A stretch of DNA of 64,000 bases from Rhodanobacter sp. 67-28. Lineage in GTDB: Bacteria; Pseudomonadota; Gammaproteobacteria; Xanthomonadales; Rhodanobacteraceae. The stretch lies in contig MKTU01000024.1 in NCBI GenBank assembly GCA_001898415.1, forward strand, positions 1 through 64,000, written 5' to 3'. Under the pieces are notes generated by a model, which saw only the letters and a program-made list of their open reading frames with translations, was not told where the DNA came from and ran no database searches. Positions 1 to 7,016 of this stretch are shown here, piece by piece (positions within the stretch are counted from its first letter, which is position 1; every line of letters begins with the position of its first letter). The position numbers were made by a program, and so were the translations under genes.

Positions 1-19
1 TGTCCTCTGCTAACAGTAA

Positions 20-48
20 CTTTTGACAGGCACCACTTTCTTTTGACA
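20..48 (+). promoter_or_regulatory. Tandem CTTTTGACA repeats upstream of ssb
   Basis: The nonamer CTTTTGACA occurs at 20-28 and again at 40-48, exactly 20 bases apart, in an AT-rich stretch just before ssb. Each copy contains a perfect TTGACA -35 hexamer. A TATCAT at 51-56 could act as a -10, but it is 22 bases from the first hexamer and 2 from the second, so neither pairs well with it. The repeat may be two overlapping promoters or an operator with two-helical-turn spacing. No regulator can be named. Confidence 0.35.
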
Positions 49-89
49 CCTATCATTAATTTTTAGCAGAAGACACCGAGGACACATCC

Positions 90-599
90 ATGGCACGTGG
101 CGTCAACAAAGTCATCCTGATCGGCAACCTGGGCTCGGACCCCGAGGTACGCAGCACCGGCAGCGGCACTACCGTATGCAGCTTCAGCCTGGCCACCTCC
201 GAGTCGTGGACCGACAAGCAGAGCGGCGAAAAGCAGGAACGCACCGAGTGGCACCGCATCAAGATCTTCGGCCGCCTCGGCGAGATCGCCGGCGAGTACC
301 TGAAAAAGGGCCGCCAAGTCTATATTGAAGGCTCCATCCGCACCGACAAGTTCACCGGCAAGGATGGCGTGGAAAAGTATTTCACCGACATCATCGCCAA
401 CGAGATGCAGATGCTCGGCAGCAATGAGGGCGGCGGCGGTGGCGGCGGCTACCAGCGCGAACGTCCGCAGGGCGGCCAGCGCCAGGGCGGCGGCAACTAC
501 GGCGGCCAGTCCCGCGGCAACGACGATCGCGGCTCCTCGCGCCCGTCCTCGCCGGCCCCGGCCGACAACGGCTTCACGGACGACGAGATTCCGTTCTAG
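90..599 (+). CDS. ssb: Single-stranded DNA-binding protein
   Basis: This is a 169-residue SSB that coats single-stranded DNA during replication, recombination and repair. The N-terminal OB fold spans about residues 1-110, beginning with [15 protein letters not shown] and including the family blocks TEWHRI and [11 protein letters not shown] glycine/arginine/glutamine-rich flexible linker follows (about 113-160). The protein ends in the acidic tip DDEIPF, the canonical docking peptide for partners such as exonuclease I, PriA and RecO. Length and layout match proteobacterial SSB. The ATG at 90 directly opens the OB fold. The gene stands alone, with a strong hairpin terminator 30 bases after its stop codon. 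Confidence 0.98.
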   Translation: MARGVNKVILIGNLGSDPEVRSTGSGTTVCSFSLATSESWTDKQSGEKQERTEWHRIKIFGRLGEIAGEYLKKGRQVYIEGSIRTDKFTGKDGVEKYFTDIIANEMQMLGSNEGGGGGGGYQRERPQGGQRQGGGNYGGQSRGNDDRGSSRPSSPAPADNGFTDDEIPF

Positions 600-628
600 C
601 GAACGCCCGCCGACGCGGTTGCCCCCGA

Positions 629-650
629 CAGCCCGCCCTCCGGCGGGCTG
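629..650 (+). terminator. ssb terminator hairpin
   Basis: A perfect 9-bp GC-rich stem (CAGCCCGCC at 629-637 with GGCGGGCTG at 642-650) closes a four-base loop and is followed by TTCTCG. It lies between the convergent ssb and protease genes. The T tract is weak, so termination may be partial or may serve both strands. Confidence 0.7.
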
Positions 651-656
651 TTCTCG

Positions 657-1961
657 TCAGGGCCCGCCTTTTTCCTCGCTGCGCAGGCGCGCGACGGCCG
701 ACGCGGCATTCACCTGCAGCGTGCCGTCGGAAACCCGGCTGCTCTGCAGCAGCAGGTCATGCACCGAACGCGCGTCCAGTCCGGGCGCCATCGACAGCAG
801 CAAGGCGGCGATGCCGCTCACGTGCGCGGCGGCCATGGACGACCCGGAGGTGAAGTCGTAGCCGCCGTCCGGCTGGGTGGTGAGGATGTCGTTGCCCGGG
901 GCGCTCAGTACGCCGGGTGGCGCCCGCGACGCATTGCTGGTGCGCACGACGATGACGCCCGGCGCGCTGTCGGGAAAGCCGCCGACGTTTCCGTCCGGCG
1001 GCATCGCCGCGATCACGATGCGGCCCTGCTCCAGCAGCCGTGCAAGCAGCTCATTGAGCAGCGGGTCGGCCGGGCCACCCAGACTCAGGTTGATGATGCG
1101 CGTATCGGTGTCGATGATCGCGGCCAGTGCCTTGGCCAGGGTGAAGGTGTTGCAGCGTGCGCCGGCGTGGGACGCCGGCGGATACCAGCACGCCTTGTAG
1201 ACGCTGAGGAAGGCCTTGGGTGCGATCCCCACGATGCCCTGCCGGTTGTTGGCGTCGGCGGCGATGATGCCGGCCACTTCGGTACCGTGGTTGTCGCGGT
1301 CGAACGCCGTGCGGTTCGCGTCGACCAGGTTGCGCGTGTCGCGGATGCGTCCGTGCAGGTCGGGATGCGCCAGGTCGGCACCCGTGTCGACGATCGCGAC
1401 CTCGACCCCGGCGCCCTGGCTGAGGTTGTGCGCGAGCGCGGCATCGGTTTCGACAAAGCCGCGCTGCAGGCCGGCATAGGGATCGTTGTAGCGCGGCGCA
1501 TCCCGCGGCGGCGGGTTGGCGTAGACGGAATAGTCCTGCAGCGGCTCGACAAGCCGCACCCGGGCGTCGGCGGCCAGGGCCTTGAGCAGGGCGTCGCGGG
1601 GCATGCCGGCCGGCGGCGTCAGCACGATGCAGTACAGGTCCAGCGCCTTGACCGGCCAGCCGGCCACCTCCTGCCATCCGTAGGTTTTCTTCAGCGCGGC
1701 GAGTGTCGACGCCGCCCGCTGGCCGATGCCGTAATTTCCCGACGAGACATAACCGAGCACACTGGAACCGGCATGCGTGGCCGGGGGCACCAGCGGGTTG
1801 GCGACGGCCAGCACGATATCGCGCCGGCTGTCCATGGAAGACACGCCGGCGACGGCTGGGCGCCCGGCGCGAACCGGGTTGTCGCCGGCTGGCGCGGGCC
1901 GCAAGTGTGCGCAGGCACTCAGCGCCATCGCGGCGGCGAGGGCGAGGATGCCGACCTTCAT
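657..1961 (-). CDS. Subtilisin-like (S8) serine protease, predicted lipoprotein
   Basis: This 434-residue exported protease starts with a lipoprotein signal whose lipobox LSAC makes Cys17 the acylated residue. Residues about 85-147 form a propeptide-like module ending in RVRLVEP. The S8 domain follows with the full triad: Asp192 in VAIVDTG, His225 in DNHGTEVAG and Ser375 in GSSMAAAH. The ATG at 1961 overlaps the anti-sigma stop codon in an ATGA, so translation is coupled. An in-frame extension to 2600 exists but would be antisense-like low-quality protein inside the anti-sigma gene, so the short start is preferred. As the last gene of the sigma operon it may cleave the anti-sigma factor or act on surface proteins. 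The substrate is unknown. Confidence 0.92.
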   Translation of the reverse strand: MKVGILALAAAMALSACAHLRPAPAGDNPVRAGRPAVAGVSSMDSRRDIVLAVANPLVPPATHAGSSVLGYVSSGNYGIGQRAASTLAALKKTYGWQEVAGWPVKALDLYCIVLTPPAGMPRDALLKALAADARVRLVEPLQDYSVYANPPPRDAPRYNDPYAGLQRGFVETDAALAHNLSQGAGVEVAIVDTGADLAHPDLHGRIRDTRNLVDANRTAFDRDNHGTEVAGIIAADANNRQGIVGIAPKAFLSVYKACWYPPASHAGARCNTFTLAKALAAIIDTDTRIINLSLGGPADPLLNELLARLLEQGRIVIAAMPPDGNVGGFPDSAPGVIVVRTSNASRAPPGVLSAPGNDILTTQPDGGYDFTSGSSMAAAHVSGIAALLLSMAPGLDARSVHDLLLQSSRVSDGTLQVNAASAVARLRSEEKGGP

Positions 1962-2593
1962 GGCGTGCTGGTGACGGGCTCGGCCAGGCGGATGCCGTGG
2001 GCGGCGCGCAGTTGCTGCAGCACGTGTTGCTCGGTCGAGGTGGAGTCCTGCGGCACGACCGTGTAGGCACCGACGTCGTTGGGGCCACCCACCACCTGCA
2101 AGCCGATGGCGTGCAGCAGTGCGTCCCAGTCGGCCAGTTTCATGCTGGCGTCGGGCACGACGCGGATCGAACCCGTGGGGGCGGGTTGGGCCGTTTCGCT
2201 GAGGGTGCGATAGCGTGGGAGGCTGCCTTCCGACCACAGCTTCATGCCCAGCACGCCGATGCCGAGCGCCTGGACCAGCACTGCGGCGACCAGGGCGCGA
2301 GTCAGCCAGCCGGCCGTCCGCGAACGGCCGGGGGCTTCCTGCGGCGCCGGTGCATCGAGGCGGCCCAGCAAGTGTTTCAGCCCCACGTTGGCGTCGAGAG
2401 GCACATCGGAGGGCAGCGACATCGCCAGCTGCAGCCGGCTCTGCCGCGCAAACTCGGCGCGACACTCCTCGCAGTGCACGAGGTGGCTCATCAGCGCCTG
2501 GCCCTGCTCGCGCGGAGCACTGCCCTGCAGCACCCAGGGCATGGCTTCCCAGGCCTGGGCGCAGTCCCGATCGGGATTCGTCTGGAATGTCAT
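1958..2593 (-). CDS. Zinc-finger anti-sigma factor with propeptide-like periplasmic domain
   Basis: This is a 211-residue membrane anti-sigma factor. The cytoplasmic part carries the ZAS/zf-HC2 signature His37-x3-Cys41-x2-Cys44 in HLVHCEEC, which binds the sigma factor. One membrane helix lies at about 98-117 (ALVAAVLVQALGIGVLG). The periplasmic tail (about 142-207) contains AYTVVPQ, then VLQQLRAAHGIRLAEP. This has the same beta-alpha-beta layout and ending as the propeptide of the downstream protease. The ATG at 2593 overlaps the sigma stop by four bases (ATGA). Neighbours and domains make the anti-sigma role secure. The signal sensed and the route of inactivation are not visible. Confidence 0.9.
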   Translation of the reverse strand: MTFQTNPDRDCAQAWEAMPWVLQGSAPREQGQALMSHLVHCEECRAEFARQSRLQLAMSLPSDVPLDANVGLKHLLGRLDAPAPQEAPGRSRTAGWLTRALVAAVLVQALGIGVLGMKLWSEGSLPRYRTLSETAQPAPTGSIRVVPDASMKLADWDALLHAIGLQVVGGPNDVGAYTVVPQDSTSTEQHVLQQLRAAHGIRLAEPVTSTP

Positions 2594-3174
2594 GGCACAT
2601 TCTCCTCGCGCATCGGCGAGTCTCCAGCCAGAGAGGGAAGGACGTTGCGCAGCTTCACGCGCGCATGGAACAGCCGCGCCTTCACCGTGCCGACCGGACA
2701 TTGCATGATCGCGGCAACGTCATCCAGCGAGTGTCCCACGCCGTAGACCAGCTCGATCACCACTCGCTGATCCACCGAGAGGTGGACGAGGCCCTTGCCC
2801 AGCCAGTCGCGCAATTCGCGGTCCTCATCCGGGTTGTGGGCCGGAACGCGGCTTTCCGGCACGGCATCCTCGGCGACGGGTTCGTCGCCATGCTGGCGCA
2901 GTGCCTTCAACCCGCAGCGGTAGGCGATGCCCATGATCCAGGTCGAAACGCGCGAATCGCCGTGGAAGTTGCCTGCTTTCTGCCAGGCGATCCAGAAGCA
3001 GTCGTTGATGACCTCTTCGATGATGTCGGGACGCCGGGTCAGGCGGGACAGGAAGCGGCACAACCTGCCGTGGTAGCCGCGATACAGCACCGCCAGTGCG
3101 GCGCGGTCGCCCGTCGACATGCGCTGGAGCAGCATGCGGTCGGTGGCATCAGCGTCGGTATCAGCATCGTTCAT
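2590..3174 (-). CDS. ECF-type RNA polymerase sigma factor
   Basis: This 194-residue sigma factor has region 2 at about residues 20-95 (AVLYRGYHGRLCRFLSRL, then the DIIEEVINDCFWIAWQKAG helix and the VSTWIMGIAYR core). Region 4 lies at about 133-185, with GHSLDDVAAIMQCPVGTVKA as the DNA-binding helix-turn-helix. No region 3 separates them, as expected for the ECF group. It is followed at four-base overlap by its anti-sigma factor. The promoter-like element at 3215-3243, 40 bases before the start, matches six others in this window, which predicts autoregulation and identifies this protein as the best candidate to read all seven. Confidence 0.94.
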   Translation of the reverse strand: MNDADTDADATDRMLLQRMSTGDRAALAVLYRGYHGRLCRFLSRLTRRPDIIEEVINDCFWIAWQKAGNFHGDSRVSTWIMGIAYRCGLKALRQHGDEPVAEDAVPESRVPAHNPDEDRELRDWLGKGLVHLSVDQRVVIELVYGVGHSLDDVAAIMQCPVGTVKARLFHARVKLRNVLPSLAGDSPMREENVP

Positions 3175-3214
3175 GGCTTCGCCGGAGGTGGTCGGAACGC
3201 GGTCGGTCGGTGCA

Positions 3215-3243
3215 TGCGTGCCGTTTCGGCCGCAAAAGGTTGC
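3215..3243 (-). promoter_or_regulatory. ECF-type promoter before the sigma factor gene
   Basis: Read on the minus strand, GCAACC (3243-3238) is followed by exactly 16 bases and then GCACGCA (3221-3215). It ends 40 bases before the sigma start codon, in the gap after the beta-barrel gene. It differs from the other six sites of this family only in the -10-like element (G for T at position 5). This is the expected signature of an autoregulated ECF factor. Binding itself is inferred. Confidence 0.72.
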
Positions 3244-3250
3244 CGGTGCA

Positions 3251-4063
3251 TCAGAACGATCGTGAGATCGTGGCCATCCAGGGCTGCGCTTCCACGTATC
3301 CGGTCGATCGCCACGATCCCAGGTCGGTCATGACACGATCGAGCTCCAGCCGCCATGGTCCGTTGACCCACATCAGGCCGACCTGGCCATAGCGGTAGAA
3401 GCCGTCGCGATCGTAGCTCCGGTAATGCCCATGACGGCGGTAGCGTGCCGGCGGGACGTGGGCGACGCCGGCGCCCGCGGAGAGGAAGGCATGCTCCGTC
3501 AACGGCCAATGGAAATCGAGGTCGGCGGCGGCACGCGTCCGCCGGTCGCCGGAGCCGATGAAGCGGCTGGCTGACAGGCCAAACGCCAGGGTGTCCCGGT
3601 ACAGCCAGTGGACCCCGACTTCGCCGCGGTCGTGGACGGCCGCGCCGACACCCCCGGCGTAGTGGTAATAGAGCAGGCCGGCCTGCATCTGCCAGTCGGC
3701 GGAGAGCGACCAGTGGCGCGCCCCCTGGAGCAGGGTCTGGGCGATGCGCCCCGGCGAACGGGCTTCGGCACTCCCGGACAGGCCCACCGACCAGCCGGTC
3801 GACGAGGTCCACGAGGCAGCCGCCTGGACGACGGGCGTGGCCGGCGTGATCGCCAGCCCACGGTCGACCAGCTGCGAGCTGAGCGCGACCGTGCCGGTGG
3901 TCCCTGGCGCCGACTGGGCGTGCAGCAGCGCGGGATGGCAGGCGGCCACCGCCAGCGCAAGCCAGGCCAGCCCGGTGCGGGCGAGGTGCCCGCCGCGGCG
4001 GCCGAACCCGGTGCGGCATCGGTGCAACGCGATGCTTGCGTGTCGTGGGCAACCTGCGGCCAT
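3251..4063 (-). CDS. Predicted exported beta-barrel-like protein
   Basis: This 270-residue protein starts with a basic region and a hydrophobic signal segment ending in LLHAQS. The remainder alternates polar and aromatic residues and ends in a terminal Phe (ATISRSF), as outer-membrane barrels do. The opening VALSSQLVDRGLAITP resembles small barrels of the TIGR02001 type, but the assignment is tentative. The start at 4063 was chosen because a longer frame to 4192 adds 43 residues of unlikely composition before the signal peptide. It lies 76 bases upstream of the sigma gene and could read through into it. The 280 bases upstream (4064-4343) hold a TATAAC on the minus strand at 4242-4237 but no convincing -35. 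Confidence 0.6.
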   Translation of the reverse strand: MAAGCPRHASIALHRCRTGFGRRGGHLARTGLAWLALAVAACHPALLHAQSAPGTTGTVALSSQLVDRGLAITPATPVVQAAASWTSSTGWSVGLSGSAEARSPGRIAQTLLQGARHWSLSADWQMQAGLLYYHYAGGVGAAVHDRGEVGVHWLYRDTLAFGLSASRFIGSGDRRTRAAADLDFHWPLTEHAFLSAGAGVAHVPPARYRRHGHYRSYDRDGFYRYGQVGLMWVNGPWRLELDRVMTDLGSWRSTGYVEAQPWMATISRSF

Positions 4064-4343
4064 GGGATCTATCTGGTGTCCAGGTGCATCGCTGCCGTGC
4101 GGTGGACGTGCGCAGCGACGATGCGCAGCGTCGGAAGACCTGGCCGGGAGGCCATCGGGCCACATCGCTTCATTGTTCGACTGACCGGGCATGGCTGCCT
4201 TGCATGGCCTGCTCGCGCCACGAAAGGCGCGCGCCCGTTATAGCCGATCCGCACGGTGAAGAGAGGGCCCGTCGGCGGAGTCGGTCCTGAAGGCCCGCCC
4301 GCCCGGCAGCGCGGGCCCCGCGTGCCGGCGTCCGTGCACGTCT

Positions 4344-5702
4344 TCAGAATGCCGCGCTCGCGGAAATCGTGAACGCGCCCAGATCCGCCGCATCGGTCTT
4401 CGGTGCCCCGGGCGGCGCGCCGAAGACGTTCGTGCGGGCCCCGTTGAACCGGCTGAAACGGAACCAGGTGGCGTAGATCCTGAAGTTGGCCAGCGAGCTG
4501 AAGGACTCCTTGCCGAATGGCACCCAGAACACGCTGACCAGGTTGCTGGTGCTGTCGGGGCTGCCGTAGGGCACATAGCGGGCGGGGTCGCGCGAGCCGG
4601 TGCTCACCATGTGGGACACGGCGATGCCGTAGCTTTGCCTGAAGGTGTAGATGGCGGTTGCGATCTGATCGCGGGCGGAGCCCTGCGGCAAGGCGAGCAG
4701 GCCCGGCACGACGGGACTGGGCGGCGTACTGCCGTAATCGCGCTTCTCGAAGATGTTCACGTAGCTGAGCTGCAGGATGTTCTGCCGGTTGCCCAGGTAC
4801 TGGTAGCTCAGGTCGTAACCCAGGTCGGTCACGTCGTCGGCCAGCCCTTGCCGCGGCCGCTGGCGTTTGGTCGACAGGCCCACTACGCCGGCCGAGACGA
4901 ACTGGGTCTTGAACTCTTTCATGTAGGCGAAGCGGAAGTATCCCGTGTCGCTCAACTTGCCCGGATCGCCGCCGGTCGAATAGCCCAGGCGATCCTGCAC
5001 CGAGGGCTGCATCGAGTTGTACGTGCCGACCTCGCCGTACCAGTTCGAGTCGAACAATGCGTAGACCGTGGCACCGATGACGCGGTTGGCCGGTGCCGCG
5101 GGGCTGGAAAGGTTGAGCAAGGTGCCGGTGACGCCCGGCGGGCCCAGGTTCGATGCCGCAGGAAGGACGGCCAGCGGGTCGTTGAAGCCGGGACTGTTGT
5201 TGACGCTCACGCCGAGGGTCAGGTCCTTGCCGATGAACTTGAGCGTCCTGGCGACGAAGCGCAGGTCGAGGTTGCGCAGCCGGGTGTTGTATTTGCCGTC
5301 GCCGACGTTGTCGGCCTCGATCTTGACGAAGCCGCCCACGTGGTCGGTGAGTCGTCCGGCCAGGTAGAGGTCCGCCTCGCTCAGCCGGGTCTGGCTGTCG
5401 CCGCGCAGCGGGTTGGTGTGCGCCAGCGTGACCTGCGCGGCCAGCGGCAGGGCGCCGCTGATGTTCGCCTCGGTATAGCCGCCGAGCTTGAAGCGCATGC
5501 CGGCCGGCGTCAGCGCCGGTCCGTTGTCGCCGCCGCCGTACGCACTGGAGTGGCAGACCGCGCAGACGTAACCGGTCTGCCGCGCAAACGCGGGAACGGC
5601 CTGGGCAGCGCCGCTGGCGAGCAACAGCAGCAGCGCGAGGCCATACCACGGGTATCGGGTTCCGGATCGGCGAATCGCGGGTCGGTGCGGGAAAGGCAGC
5701 AT
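4344..5702 (-). CDS. Cyc2-like fused monoheme cytochrome c and outer-membrane porin
   Basis: This 452-residue protein has a signal peptide (about 1-35, cleavage after AQA). Directly after it comes PAFARQTGYVCAVCHSS, with a single c-type heme site Cys47-x2-Cys50-His51, then LTPAGMRFKLGGYTEANIS. A long beta-barrel region follows, ending in ISASAAF with the C-terminal Phe needed for barrel insertion. The order PAFARQTG-CxxCH-LTPxGxxFKLGGY is that of Cyc2-type cytochrome-porins, some of which move electrons across the outer membrane from extracellular iron. Length (400-480) also fits. Many relatives have no proven iron role, so the electron donor is open. A GAAGGAAA ribosome site precedes the ATG. 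An ECF-type promoter lies 101 bases upstream. Confidence 0.75.
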   Translation of the reverse strand: MLPFPHRPAIRRSGTRYPWYGLALLLLLASGAAQAVPAFARQTGYVCAVCHSSAYGGGDNGPALTPAGMRFKLGGYTEANISGALPLAAQVTLAHTNPLRGDSQTRLSEADLYLAGRLTDHVGGFVKIEADNVGDGKYNTRLRNLDLRFVARTLKFIGKDLTLGVSVNNSPGFNDPLAVLPAASNLGPPGVTGTLLNLSSPAAPANRVIGATVYALFDSNWYGEVGTYNSMQPSVQDRLGYSTGGDPGKLSDTGYFRFAYMKEFKTQFVSAGVVGLSTKRQRPRQGLADDVTDLGYDLSYQYLGNRQNILQLSYVNIFEKRDYGSTPPSPVVPGLLALPQGSARDQIATAIYTFRQSYGIAVSHMVSTGSRDPARYVPYGSPDSTSNLVSVFWVPFGKESFSSLANFRIYATWFRFSRFNGARTNVFGAPPGAPKTDAADLGAFTISASAAF

Positions 5703-5803
5703 GGGGTTTCCTTCGTCTTGAACGGATGCGGCAGCCGCTCAGCGGCCGTGAGCCCGTCGGCGATGCCGCCCGGCCGTGCCGGTGCGTCGCCGCAAGATGC
5801 GGG

Positions 5804-5832
5804 TAAGTGCCGCACGGGCCGCGAAAGGTTGT
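5804..5832 (-). promoter_or_regulatory. ECF-type promoter facing the Cyc2-like gene
   Basis: On the minus strand ACAACC (5832-5827) is followed by 16 bases and GCACTTA (5810-5804). It ends 101 bases before the cytochrome-porin start. The outer ends of this site and its plus-strand partner at 5856 are separated by 23 bases, so the two promoters are back to back in one 226-base intergenic region. Confidence 0.65.
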
Positions 5833-5855
5833 GCCTGCCCTTCGCGCGCTTCGAC

Positions 5856-5884
5856 GCAACCTTCGGCCGGCCAGGCGGCACTCA
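5856..5884 (+). promoter_or_regulatory. ECF-type promoter facing the polysaccharide operon
   Basis: GCAACC (5856-5861), 16 bases, then GCACTCA (5878-5884), ending 44 bases before the fdtA-like start. It is an exact match to the consensus of the seven sites. Transcription from here would drive the ten tightly packed genes to wzz. Confidence 0.72.
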
Positions 5885-5928
5885 GCCATGTAAGTCGCCA
5901 TCCCATGATTTGCAGCCGGATCCGACCC

Positions 5929-6366
5929 ATGGAAATCCAACGCGTCCCCTTGCTCAAGCATGGCGACCACCGCGGCATGCTCGTCGCGCTGGAACAGGGC
6001 GGCAACGTGCCTTTCGCGATCCGGCGCGTGTACTACATCTTCGCCACGAAGGACGGCGTGCACCGCGGTCGGCACGCGCACCGTCACCTCACCCAGCTGG
6101 CGGTGGCGGTGCGCGGTTCGGTGACCTTCCTGCTGGATGACGGCAGCGGTGCGGTCGAGGTCGTGCTCGATGATCCGGCCCAGGGCCTGCTGCTCGGCAA
6201 CATGGTGTGGCGCGAGCTCTACGATTTCAGCGACGACTGCGTGCTGATGGTGCTGGCCGATCACCTGTTCGATCCGGACGATTACATCACCGACTACGCC
6301 GACTTCATGCGTGAGGTCAGCGGCAGCATGCAACTGGCGGACATGACAGCATGCCAAGGCCGCTAG
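5929..6366 (+). CDS. dTDP-4-dehydro-6-deoxy-glucose 3,4-ketoisomerase (FdtA/QdtA type)
   Basis: This 145-residue cupin belongs to the WxcM/FdtA/QdtA group. It moves the keto group of dTDP-4-keto-6-deoxyglucose from C4 to C3, ahead of transamination. The signature GVHRGRHAHRHLTQLAVAV places the catalytic histidines on the barrel wall, and the usual FdtA-like block VVLDDPAQGLLLGNMVWREL follows. The ATG at 5929 opens with MEIQRVPLLKHGDHRG, the normal family start. The last 16 bases overlap the next gene. Whether the product is the galacto (FdtA) or gluco (QdtA) epimer cannot be told from sequence alone. No rmlA or rmlB lies in the window to supply the substrate. Confidence 0.85.
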   Translation: MEIQRVPLLKHGDHRGMLVALEQGGNVPFAIRRVYYIFATKDGVHRGRHAHRHLTQLAVAVRGSVTFLLDDGSGAVEVVLDDPAQGLLLGNMVWRELYDFSDDCVLMVLADHLFDPDDYITDYADFMREVSGSMQLADMTACQGR

Positions 6367-7016
6367 TCCTGGTCGGCGCCGGCGAGTTCGCGCAGATCGC
6401 CTGCGAATACTTCGAACACGACAGCGACTACGACGTGGTGGCCTTCAGTGTCGAGCGCGACTACCTGGTGCAGCCGACGCTGGCGGGGCGTCCGGTGGTC
6501 GCCTTCGAAACACTCGAAGCGGATTACCCGCCGGCCGATGTGGACGTGTTCGTCGCCGTCCCGTCCAGCCAGCTCAACCGCTTGCGCACGCGCCTCTACC
6601 GGGAGGCGAAGCGTCGCGGGTACCGGCTTGCCACCTATGTCAGCACGCGTGCCTTCGTGTGGCGCAATGCCGAGGTGGGCGAGAACAGCTTCATCTTCGA
6701 GGGCAACGTGATCCAACCGTTCGTGCGTGTCGGCAGCAATTGCATCCTGTGGAGCGGCAACCACGTAGGGCATCGGACGGTGGTGCGCGACAACGTGTTC
6801 ATCGCCTCGCACGCGGTCATTTCCGGTTACTGCGAAATCGGCGAGAGCAGCTTCGTCGGGGTGAACACCACCTTCAACGACCACGTCAAGGTGGCACCTG
6901 ACAACGTGATCGGCGCCGGCGCGCTGGTGACGCGCGATACCGAGCCGGGCCGGATCTACGTCGGCTCGCCTGCGCGCGCCGTGCCGGACAAGTCCAGCTT
7001 CGACGTGAAGCTCTGA
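6351..7016 (+). CDS. Hexapeptide-repeat sugar acetyltransferase (PglD-like N-domain)
   Basis: This 221-residue protein has an N-terminal dinucleotide-like fold (LVLVGAGEFAQIACEYFE, about 5-22) of the PglD type. A left-handed beta-helix of hexapeptide repeats follows (about 108-205; for example VGENSF, VRVGSN, IGESSF). The ending GRIYVGSPARAV is the standard acetyltransferase signature. It probably acylates the amino sugar made by the FdtA/FdtB-type pair, in the role of FdtC. The reading frame overlaps the isomerase by 16 bases, and its TGA is followed at once by the next ATG. Confidence 0.82.
   Translation: MPRPLVLVGAGEFAQIACEYFEHDSDYDVVAFSVERDYLVQPTLAGRPVVAFETLEADYPPADVDVFVAVPSSQLNRLRTRLYREAKRRGYRLATYVSTRAFVWRNAEVGENSFIFEGNVIQPFVRVGSNCILWSGNHVGHRTVVRDNVFIASHAVISGYCEIGESSFVGVNTTFNDHVKVAPDNVIGAGALVTRDTEPGRIYVGSPARAVPDKSSFDVKL

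Noticed and set aside
1911-1921. GCACTCA word inside the protease gene as an eighth promoter of the family
   Set aside because: No CAACC lies 16 bases upstream, and the site is within coding sequence.
1962-2600. N-terminal extension of the S8 protease to a 647-residue protein
   Set aside because: The extra part lies inside the anti-sigma gene and has no domain. The ATG at 1961 begins a textbook lipoprotein signal in an ATGA overlap.
4064-4192. 43-residue N-terminal extension of the beta-barrel-like protein
   Set aside because: The extension has no signal character, and the true signal peptide follows the ATG at 4063.
5804-5884. Long inverted repeat that looks like a structured RNA or riboswitch
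   Set aside because: Its complementary arms are the two promoter elements facing in opposite directions. The same elements occur singly elsewhere (14231, 26662, 3215), where no such structure exists, so promoters explain it better.
5703-5928. JUMPstart/ops element expected before an O-antigen operon
   Set aside because: No GGCGGTAG-type element was found here. Control appears to be through the bipartite motif instead.
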